64,000 bases of DNA from Bog-473 sp963737745 (GTDB lineage Bacteria; Actinomycetota; Acidimicrobiia; Acidimicrobiales; RAAP-2): NCBI GenBank assembly GCA_963737745.1, contig CAVTTR010000002.1:186001-250000 (forward strand), read 5' to 3'. Within the stretch, counting starts at the first letter, position 1; every line of letters starts with the position of its first letter. Below are positions 57,014-64,000 of the stretch, one piece after another. Below the pieces are notes generated by a model. That model was not told where the DNA came from, searched no databases, and worked only from the letters and a program-made list of their open reading frames with translations. The translations under genes were made by a program, and so were the position numbers.

Positions 57014-58744
57014 GTGGCCCAACTCGTCGATCTCCAACAAGTGGCCGTGCGCCGGGTGGACAGGGTGCTCTTCGAGGGACTGTCGCTGACCGTGTCCGAT
57101 GGCGATCGGATCGGTGTGGTGGGAGTCAACGGCACCGGGAAGTCGACCCTGTTGCGGATCGTGGCCGGCGTCGATGAGCCCGAGGAGGGCCAGGTCCGTC
57201 GCGGCCGGGGCTCGCGGGTGGGATTCCTCGAGCAGGTCCCGCACCTGCCCCCCGGTACGGTTCGTTCGGCCGTCGGGGAGGGGTGGGAGGCCGAAGCCGC
57301 GCTCGAGCGGTTGGGCATGGGGGCGTCGGCTGACGCCGACGTGGCGTCGCTCTCGGGCGGTCAGGCCAAAAGGGTTGCGCTGGCCCGGGTCCTGGCCCAG
57401 CCGGCTGAGCTCTTGGTGCTGGACGAGCCCACCAACCATCTCGACCTCGGTGCGGTGGCCTGGCTCGAGCAGCGCCTGCTCTCGTTTCGCGGTGGCCTGG
57501 TGCTGGTCACCCACGACCGTCATCTGCTCGACCGGCTGACCACCCGGATGCTCGAGCTCGACCGAGGCCGGGCCTACATCCACGACGGCGGGTACGGCTC
57601 GTATCTCGAAGCCAAGGCCGAACGGGAAGACCAGGCCGCGTCCGCCGAATCGACCAGGCGAAACCTGGCCCGGCACGAGCTGGCGTGGCTGCGCCGGGGG
57701 GCCAAGGCGCGGTCACGCAAACCGCAGGCTCGCATCGATGCCGCCCTACGGTTGATCGAAGGCGCTCCGGCACCGGCAACCCGGTCGACCGAACTGGAGA
57801 AGCCAGGTGACACGCCGCGCCTGGGGGACAAGGTGATCGAGTGTCGCGACGTCGCCTTCCGTTACGGCGACGGGCCGCTCGTGCTCTCCAAGGCAGACCT
57901 CGTGCTCGACCGCCGCGAACGGCTGGGGATCGTGGGGGCGAATGGATCAGGGAAGTCGACCCTGCTCGATCTGATGGCCGGTCGACTGTCGCCCACCACG
58001 GGCACCGTCGAGGTCGGACCGACCGTGGTCGTCGGGTACTACGACCAGCTCGGAGTGCAGCTTGACCTGACGGCCCGGGTACAGGACCTCGTGGTGGGGC
58101 CGGCACGCGCCACGCCGTCCCTGGCCGACATCGAACTGATGAAGCGATTCCTCTTTATAGGGGAGCTGCCGTACAGCAAGGTGGGGACGTTGTCGGGCGG
58201 GGAGCGTCGACGGCTCCAACTGCTTCTCGTGCTGGCGCGCCGGCCCAACGTGTTGTTTCTCGACGAGCCCACCAATGACCTCGACCTCGACACCCTGCGC
58301 ATTCTCGAAGACTTCCTCGAAGAATGGCCGGGAGCGCTGGTCGTGGTCAGCCACGATCGCACGTTCTTGGACCGCACCATCGACCGCCTGGTTGCCGTCG
58401 AGCCCGATGGCACGGTGGCCGAAGTCCCAGGGGGCGTGCCCGGGTGGATCGCCCGCGCCGAGAGCGGCGACGTCCGCAGGGCGGGGTCCCTTCCAGCGCC
58501 CGTCACCCGCACCCAAGGTCATCCGAACGAACGGCGGCCCCTCCCGTGGGCCGGTTGTTGCGCGAGGCGGAGAAAACCATGGTGCGGCTGCAACGACGAG
58601 CGCGACAAGATCGCCGAGAGGCTGACCGGTCTGCATGATCACGAGGAGATGCGTCGACTGGGCGCGGAACTGGCCGCGGCCCAGACCGCACTCAACGAGG
58701 CCGAGGAGACCTGGCTGGCCCTGGCCGAGCAGGCCGAGTCATGA
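57014..58744 (+). CDS. ABC-F family ATPase (compensating frameshifts near the C-terminus)
   Basis: A soluble duplicated ABC ATPase of the Uup/EttA class, acting on ribosomes or DNA structures rather than transport. The GTG at 57014 gives 576 aa. Domain 1: GVNGTGKSTLLRI, LSGGQAKRVALARVL, LLVLDEPTNHLDL. Domain 2: GANGSGKSTLLDL, TLSGGERRRLQL, VLFLDEPTNDLDL. From about 58510 to 58600 the reading is out of register (PWAGCCARRRKPWCGC), whereas the other frame reads VGRLLREAEKTMVRLQRR, so two compensating indels are likely. The end (DKIAERLTGLHDHEEMRRLG) is the Uup-like coiled coil. Confidence 0.92.
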   Translation: MAQLVDLQQVAVRRVDRVLFEGLSLTVSDGDRIGVVGVNGTGKSTLLRIVAGVDEPEEGQVRRGRGSRVGFLEQVPHLPPGTVRSAVGEGWEAEAALERLGMGASADADVASLSGGQAKRVALARVLAQPAELLVLDEPTNHLDLGAVAWLEQRLLSFRGGLVLVTHDRHLLDRLTTRMLELDRGRAYIHDGGYGSYLEAKAEREDQAASAESTRRNLARHELAWLRRGAKARSRKPQARIDAALRLIEGAPAPATRSTELEKPGDTPRLGDKVIECRDVAFRYGDGPLVLSKADLVLDRRERLGIVGANGSGKSTLLDLMAGRLSPTTGTVEVGPTVVVGYYDQLGVQLDLTARVQDLVVGPARATPSLADIELMKRFLFIGELPYSKVGTLSGGERRRLQLLLVLARRPNVLFLDEPTNDLDLDTLRILEDFLEEWPGALVVVSHDRTFLDRTIDRLVAVEPDGTVAEVPGGVPGWIARAESGDVRRAGSLPAPVTRTQGHPNERRPLPWAGCCARRRKPWCGCNDERDKIAERLTGLHDHEEMRRLGAELAAAQTALNEAEETWLALAEQAES

Positions 58745-58802
58745 GACCCGGCAACGTACTCAGCTCGACGGACCCACCCGCACCTCGCCGACCGTAGCTA
58801 CG

Positions 58803-61204
58803 TCATGCACATCGAGGTTGTGGAGGAAATCGATCCACCGCGTCGGGGTCGAGCGGTCGCGCGAAGAGGAAACCCTGTCCGGTATCGACTTTGGCCTCAG
58901 CCATCAGCGCCCGCTGATCTTCGGTCTCGATCCCTTCGGCAATGACTTCGAGTCCGAGGGCAGCACCCAACTGGACGAAGGTGGCGATGATGGCCGCCGA
59001 CTTGTCGGCATCGCCGATTCCCGAGACAAACGAGCGGTCGATCTTGAGAATGTCGATGGGGAACTGTTGCAGATAGGCCAGCGAGGAAAACCCCGTTCCG
59101 AAGTCGTCGATGGCCAGACGCACCCCGATCGCCTTGAGCATCTGCAGCCGCGTCGACGTCATCTCCACGTCTTGCACCAAGGCCGACTCGGTGAGCTCGA
59201 GCACCAGCATGTGGGCGTCGAAACCACTCACCGAAAGGGCCCGGTAGACATCGTCGACGATGCGGTCCCGTTGGAGCTGTTCGGCCGCCACATTGACCGA
59301 CATGACGAAGTGATGCCCTTGTCGCTGCCACTTGGCCGCCTGACGACAGGCAGTGTCGAGCACCCACTGGCCGACGAGAACGATGAGCCCACTTGCTTCG
59401 AGGGCGGGGATGAAATCATCGGGCTGCACGATGCCCCTGGTCGGATGGCGCCAGCGCAAGAGTGCCTCCACCCCAGTGAAGGCGCCGGTCGAAAGATCAA
59501 TGGTGGGTTGGTAGAGCAGGAAGAACTGCTCGGCGGCCAAGGCGCGGTGCAGGTCCACCTCGAGACTGCGGTGCACATCGATGGAAGCCAGCATGGAATG
59601 GGTGAAGACCTCGGCCCGGCTCTTGCCTGCTGCCTTGGCCTTGTAGAGCGCGACGTCGGCGTCTCGGAGCAACTCTTCGGGCGTCGCCCGGTCGCCCGTG
59701 GCCACACCGATGCTGGCGGTTACGGGCAAAGGCATATGGCTGCCGGCGATCTCAAAGGGAGCCTTCAGTGCTTCGAGGATCCGATCAGCCACGGAAGCCG
59801 CGACAGCACCCGAGGAAGAGCCTTGGGTCAACACGATGAACTCGTCCCCCCCGAGCCGGCCGACCATGTCGCAGTCACGCAGCACGCTGGTAAGGCGATC
59901 AGCCACGGCGACGAGCAGTTCGTCGCCGGCACGATGACCCAAGGTGTCGTTGATGTCCTTGAAGTCGTCGAGGTCGAGGAAGAGTACGGCCGGCGTCGTG
60001 TCCTTTCGGCTCCCCTCCGTCATCATTTGACGTATCCGCTCGAGGATGAGCGTGCGATTAGGCAGTCCGGTCAGGGGGTCGTGGTACGCCTGATGGCGGA
60101 GCTCGTTGGTGCGTTCTTCGACCAGTTCCAATGCGCGCGATCGACCGGTGCCCAAGACGTAGAGCAAGAGGCCCAAGAGGCAACACAAGGCGATGCCGCC
60201 AATGAGCAGAGCCAGGGCCTGGCCGTCGGAAAACAGGCCGACCTGAGCGGCCGCGAAGACTTCGACATGCCATCCGTTGGCCAGGTTGACGGTCGTCGAC
60301 TGGGCGCTGTGCGGTGCCGAGCCGGCGGTGAATCTCACCTGGGACGAGCCCGTGCCGTATTGCAGCGCCACCGACGTGGCCGGGTGATTATGGAGCGCTG
60401 ATTCGAGGAGGACATCGGGAAGGATGGCCGTGCCCGTCCAGCCGAGGAGGGCGGATCGGCGAGCTGCGACCGTCGATGGCACGACGCCACCGCGGTAGAT
60501 GGCAGCACCAACAGCGAGGTACTGGACCCGACCGGACGCATAGGGAAGGTACTCGTTCTTCCCGGTATCCGCGCCTTGAGGAGCTCGGCGCGCAGTGCCG
60601 TCTGGCAGTAGTCGATGCCGGCGGGAGCTTCCTGATTGGCCTTGCGATCATCGGTCACGGTGGCCAAGCAGTAGTACGGCTGACCGAGCTGTGGTGTGAC
60701 TTCGAAGGTTCCGTCGTTCGACAGAGGACCAGAGGGATCAGCGAGCTGGCGCGCTCCGAAGGCGGCGATCTGCGAGGCGGGAACGATCTGCAAGTCGAAA
60801 ATGGTTTGGAGCTCCGGATACCGTGCGAAGGCCCGGACGGACTTCATCCACATAAGGAAATCGTCCTGGGTGACATCGGGATTACGTATCAATACGGCGC
60901 CCGCGCTGATGGTCAGATCCTGCTCATGGAGGAGGGCAAGATGCAACGTCGAGGCAATCTCCGCCGCCGACGCGACGAACGTCTGATGCGCTTTGGCGCT
61001 GTCGTTGTGCGCCACCGTGTCGGCCCCCAGAATGGAGCCGCCAATGCCGAGAAGGATCATCACCACCAGGAAGAAAGCCCAAAAACTGTGCCGCGTTCTC
61101 CCCGGCATGGGCGGTCTTGAGTCAGACGTCCTCCGCGAGGGCGCGTCGGTACGGTCGACGTTCAGGTACCCATCGTGGTCGCCCAGAGTCTCCGGGCTGA
61201 CCAC
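58803..61204 (-). CDS. CHASE-GGDEF-EAL membrane sensor (frameshifted)
   Basis: A bifunctional c-di-GMP enzyme of about 800 aa after correction. An N-terminal membrane helix (FWAFFLVVMILLGIGGSIL) is followed by a periplasmic CHASE-like domain (about 60-290), a second helix (LLIGGIALCCLLGLLLYVLG), GGDEF and EAL. GRLGGDEFIVL is intact, suggesting cyclase activity. VEALLRWRHP, LELTESALV, IDDFGTGFSS and AEGIETEDQ suggest phosphodiesterase activity. The frame changes near 60570, where TGKNEYLPYASGRVQYLAVG continues the protein. The minus-strand start at 61204 gives the best N-terminus. Confidence 0.9.
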
Positions 61205-61328
61205 CTAAACCCAACAGAGACCCAATTCCCTGCTGGAGCGAGCGATCAGACTCCTGGTTGCGATACGCAAGGACAACTGCCGGAGCGAGGTAAAACCAAT
61301 CGGACCGATTGGTATATACCGTTGCGCC

Positions 61329-62045
61329 ATGAGGACAAAAAAGCGGCGCGAACAGGTAGAAGGGGTTATTGGCTATCTCCGGGTGAGCACGGAGGAACAG
61401 GCCAATTCGGGCCTCGGGCTAGCTGCCCAGGAGGCGGCTATCAGGGCCGAATGTGACCGCCGTGGGGTGCCTCTGGTGGCCCTGCACACCGATGCCGGGG
61501 TAACGGGCAAATCGTTGGCCAGACCGGGCCTGAGCGAGGCCCTGGCGGCTCTCGACCGCGGGGAGGGGTCGGTCCTCGTGGTCTCCAAGTTGGACAGGTT
61601 GACTCGGTCCGTTCACGACGCCAGTGGCCTGATGATGACCGCCGAGAGAGGCGGGTGGGGTCTGGTTGCCTTGGACGTCGCCGTGGACACCACCACACCT
61701 CAGGGGGCCGCGATGGCTCACGTCCTGGCCACCTTCGCCGAACTGGAGCGAAAGCTCATCGGCCAGAGGACCAGGGACGCCCTTGCTGTCAGGCGAGCTG
61801 AGGGCGTTCAGCTCGGACGCCGACCGACCCTTCCAGCCGCCGTGGTGAGGCGGATCGTCAAGGCCCGCGACGCCGGGGAGACGTGGTCGATGATCTCGCG
61901 GGAGCTGAACGAAGAAGGCGTACCGACCGCGCAGGGTGGGCGCAGCTGGTATCCCTCCACCGTCCGTCAGGTGGCGCTCCGGGCCGAGGAAATGAGAAGA
62001 AGTCAGCATCTACTGCAAGCGGCAACAGAAGTCGAAGGAGAGGGA
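61329..62045 (+). CDS. Serine recombinase (resolvase/invertase family)
   Basis: An N-terminal resolvase domain: VIGYLRVSTEEQANSGLGLA (catalytic Ser in YLRVST), AGVTGKSLARPGL, VLVVSKLDRLTRSVHDASGL and ATFAELERKLIGQRT. GRRPTLPAAVVRRIVKARDA begins a DNA-binding domain ending WYPSTVRQVALRAEEM. About 230-239 aa, with no large C-terminal domain. There is no stop codon before the next gene's ATG (62046), so the frame reads on into a tyrosine recombinase. I treat them as two genes because a strong ribosome-binding site precedes 62046. It probably acts with that recombinase to move the element. Confidence 0.85.
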
Positions 62046-62987
62046 ATGGCCAAGAAGCCAACGACCGATAACGAAGGAACACTGGCTGCTTTCACGAGCC
62101 ACCTACGTCTCATGGAGAATCGCACGGCTCAGACAGTGGGCACGTACACGGCCCACGTCAGGACGTTCTGCCGTTATCTGGACGACGAGTATGACGGTGC
62201 TCGCACTGGCCGAAGTTGAATCCCGTCACATTCACCTGTTCCTCCTCCATGAGGGAGAACGCGGCATCAGCGAAGGCACCCGCTCGCTGGCGTACTTCGC
62301 CCTAAAGGCGCTCTACAACTTCCTGCTGGCCATTGGGGCGGTCGAGGTGAACCCAGCGCTAAAGGTGCCCATTCGCCACAGCCAGCATCTGCGAACCGAG
62401 GTCTATACCGACACCGAGGCCGACCAGATTCTTGCCTGGGCCTCTGCGCAGCACGGACGGCGCTGGGTGATCGGGCAAACACTTGTTGGCCACGCTGCGC
62501 TTTTCTGGCATGCGGCTCACCGAGCTGGCGACGCTCCGCCTCGACCAGGTTGACCTCAGCGCCCGGCGCATGTCCATTATCGGCAAGGGTCAGAAGCCCC
62601 GCATGATCCCCATTCCTCCCGTGCTCGCTCCTGTCCTCGGGCAGTACCTTGACGAGGTGCGACCCACGCTCACTGCTTCGCCCTTCGTCTTCGTCAACCC
62701 CGGCTCTCACGAGGCGACACAGTTCTATGGCCAAATCGGGCCACGGACCGTCTATGAAATGGTGCGCAAGGCAGGGGAGGGCGCAGGCGTGTCCGGGCGT
62801 CACTTCCCCCACCGCTGGCGCCACAGCTATGCCACGAGCCTGCTTCGTCACGGTGAGGACATTCACGTGGCCCAGCGCCTTCTCGGCCACTCCAATATCT
62901 CCACCACCATTCGTTACCTGCACCTTGACGATCAAAGACCTGATGGACGCCGTGAACCGGGCATTCCCGGCCGATGAGCAGCAGTAA
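62046..62987 (+). CDS. Tyrosine recombinase/integrase (frameshifted)
   Basis: A phage-type integrase. It starts MAKKPTTDNEGTLAAFTSHL after gaaggagaggga. The core-binding domain (residues about 10-105, ENRTAQTVGTYTAHVRTFCR and SEGTRSLAYFALKALYNFLL) and catalytic domain lie in different frames, with changes near 62190, 62505 and 62925. The catalytic set is complete: FSGMRLTELATL (Arg), IGKGQKPRMIPI (Lys), HRWRHSYATSLLRHG (HxxR), LLGHSNISTTIRYLHL (His and Tyr). Corrected length is about 313 aa. The three shifts could reflect sequence errors or a decayed element. Confidence 0.87.
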
Positions 62988-63237
62988 GGGAAGAGTGCCA
63001 AGCCAAGAGGCGTTCGACCATGTCGACGCCATTGCCCTGCACGCCCAGCAGGTCGAGGCGGGATTGATACCAGCCGACGCTCCGCCCGACTTCGTGCTCC
63101 CGCAGCCACTGGACGACCGAGGCCTGCCGTGGTGGTTCGGACCCGACTATCACCCGACGCCCGAAGCTCTGGCTGAGTTCTCGAAGCCGTTGCCGGGTGG
63201 ACCCTCCGCCGAGGAGACGGTCGACCCAGGCGCCTGA
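62974..63237 (+). CDS. Small hypothetical protein next to integrase, 87 aa
   Basis: An 87-aa frame overlapping the integrase end by 14 nt. It reads MSSSKGRVPSQEAFDHVDAI, and DFVLPQPLDDRGLPWWFGPD in the middle. The Asp/Pro/Trp pattern is more protein-like than shadow translation. No domain is recognised, and a role in the mobile element is possible. Its 3' end abuts a minus-strand gene, so the two are convergent. The start is ATG 62974. Confidence 0.5.
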   Translation: MSSSKGRVPSQEAFDHVDAIALHAQQVEAGLIPADAPPDFVLPQPLDDRGLPWWFGPDYHPTPEALAEFSKPLPGGPSAEETVDPGA

Positions 63238-63238
63238 C

Positions 63239-63623
63239 GTCCCAGAGGACGAGCGCTATTCCTTGGTCGGCCGGATCTCCGGAGTACATGTCGAGTCTGG
63301 CTTCCAACGCCACGAGGTAGTCGCGGTCGGCCGAGGTGAGCAAGATTCCGCGTTGCCCCTCTTCGGCTCCCAAGAGGTCGCGATGGGTCGCCCAGCTCCT
63401 CCAACTCGGGAGTGCCATAGGCCAGGACGAATGCCGGCGCGAGGTGGAACCAGTCGGCCCAGTCCTCGGCCAGGTGGTCGGGCGAGAGCGAACCGTCGAG
63501 TAGCGAGCTGGCGTAGAGGCGTAGCCGCTGCACGGCGTCGAGGCTCAGCTCGTTGTCGTCATCGAGGTACTCCAAGAGCCGCTCGTCAATGGTGTCGAGG
63601 TAGGAGACCAAGAAGTCATTCAT
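63239..63623 (-). CDS. Hypothetical protein of mobile-element region (frameshifted)
   Basis: The ATG at 63623 follows ggagctg and reads MNDFLVSYLDTIDERLLEYL, then DDDNELSLDAVQRLRLYASS and LLDGSLSPDHLAEDW. The frame shifts near 63385 from YGTPELEELG to HRDLLGAEEG, continuing ILLTSADRDYLVALEARLDM and YSGDPADQGIALVLWDVRR. The exact end is uncertain, about 63239. Acidic composition and a good start support a real gene of about 128 aa. No family is recognised. Confidence 0.55.
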
Positions 63624-63788
63624 CAGCTCCCATTCTGACAGGACATGACCCCAGAAAGGCTGAAGGGGGTCCCAGTGAGGAGGACCCCCTTCAAGCCTGG
63701 CTAGCTGCTTCGCCCTATCCCACGGGTTACGCCCGAGGACCCTGGGACTCCCCACTCCCGAAGCAGCGTGGTGCCGATCTTTCCGTCC

Positions 63789-63872
63789 CTATCCAGTGAT
63801 GTTGATGGTGACTGTGTATGGCCCGAAGGTCAACGTCGAAGTCTTCTTCTCGACATCCAACCGACCATCCAT
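63789..63872 (-). CDS. Very small hypothetical peptide, 27 aa
   Basis: The minus-strand frame from ATG 63872 to TAG at 63789 reads MDGRLDVEKKTSTLTF, then GPYTVTINITG. It lies just downstream of the C-terminal end of another minus-strand gene. It may be a separate small gene or a continuation of that gene after a frameshift. Evidence is limited to its protein-like composition. Confidence 0.25.
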   Translation of the reverse strand: MDGRLDVEKKTSTLTFGPYTVTINITG

Positions 63873-63907
63873 GTCCTTCGCGGTTGGTTGAGCTGAACAG
63901 CCCGGAG

Positions 63908-64000
63908 CTAGAGGGCGGCGGACCCGTCGAGTCCGCCGTTACCTCCCGACACGGGGTTGGCTACGGTGATTTGGATACCGCCCACCGTCGTGCCGTTGGT
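63908..64000 (-). CDS. C-terminal end of an unidentified protein (partial)
   Basis: The minus-strand frame enters at the window edge and reads TNGTTVGGIQITVANPVSGG, then NGGLDGSAAL before TAG. The Gly/Thr/Val-rich beta-like composition suggests a surface or phage structural protein. Most of the gene lies beyond 64000. No family assignment is possible. Confidence 0.4.
   Translation of the reverse strand, partial: TNGTTVGGIQITVANPVSGGNGGLDGSAAL

Noticed and set aside
58635..60401. A 588-codon open frame on the plus strand
   Set aside because: It is antisense to the GGDEF-EAL gene, which carries intact signatures.

Overview
The window is high-GC DNA from an actinobacterium, most likely an uncultured member of the class Acidimicrobiia. 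The pointers are the secreted protein built from GYWLVASDGGVFSFGD-type repeats, the GlgE/TreS-maltokinase trehalose-glucan operon, paired BlaI/MecI repressors, and several 4-nt ATGA/GTGA gene overlaps. The lineage is an inference. No rRNA or tRNA gene was seen.

A pervasive feature is that about 20 otherwise well-conserved genes are broken by single-base frame changes. Both halves of each gene still match the family without loss. Unpolished assembly error is a far more likely cause than mass pseudogenisation. These genes are annotated as single loci, with the approximate shift position given.

Layout. 1-3.5 kb: end of kdpA, then kdpB and kdpC (potassium P-type ATPase). 3.5-10.3 kb: cytidylate-kinase-like protein, SDR, 3-hydroxyisobutyrate-dehydrogenase-like protein, GtrA-like protein, a propeller-blade fragment, pirin, class I aldolase, two small proteins and a TetR regulator. 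10.5-13 kb: two BlaI/MecI repressors, an M48/M56-type membrane peptidase and a secreted Cys-containing protein, linked by three CCTACN6GTAGG palindromes. 13-19.8 kb: a PAS-GGDEF-EAL protein, a fused membrane GT87-like/GT2 glycosyltransferase, a DUF2142 membrane protein and a SirB1/transglutaminase-like protein. 19.9-24 kb: secreted repeat protein, small Tat-exported protein, DUF4331 protein, a conserved small protein and Maf. 24-25 kb: a zwf C-terminal remnant and a ferritin-like protein.

25.2-38.8 kb is a compact alpha-glucan/trehalose operon: glgE, treS-mak fusion, malQ, glgB, treZ, glgX. All six genes are joined by 4-nt stop/start overlaps. Together they convert trehalose to maltose, phosphorylate it, build and branch alpha-glucan, debranch and rearrange it, and release trehalose from maltooligosyl-trehalose. 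treY is not in the window.

38.8-50.2 kb: siderophore-interacting-type reductase, 17-bp tandem repeats, a small conserved protein plus acyl-CoA synthetase, a pseudopilin operon, enoyl-CoA hydratase, CoA transferase plus amidohydrolase, and an encapsulated-ferritin/encapsulin pair. 50.2-61.2 kb: Rpf-like transglycosylase, CFA-synthase-like methyltransferase, DMT transporter divergent from a MarR regulator with a shared operator, UPF0104 membrane protein, lipoprotein, patatin, ABC-F ATPase and a CHASE-GGDEF-EAL protein. 61.3-64 kb: a mobile-element edge with a serine recombinase, a tyrosine recombinase and small unknown genes.
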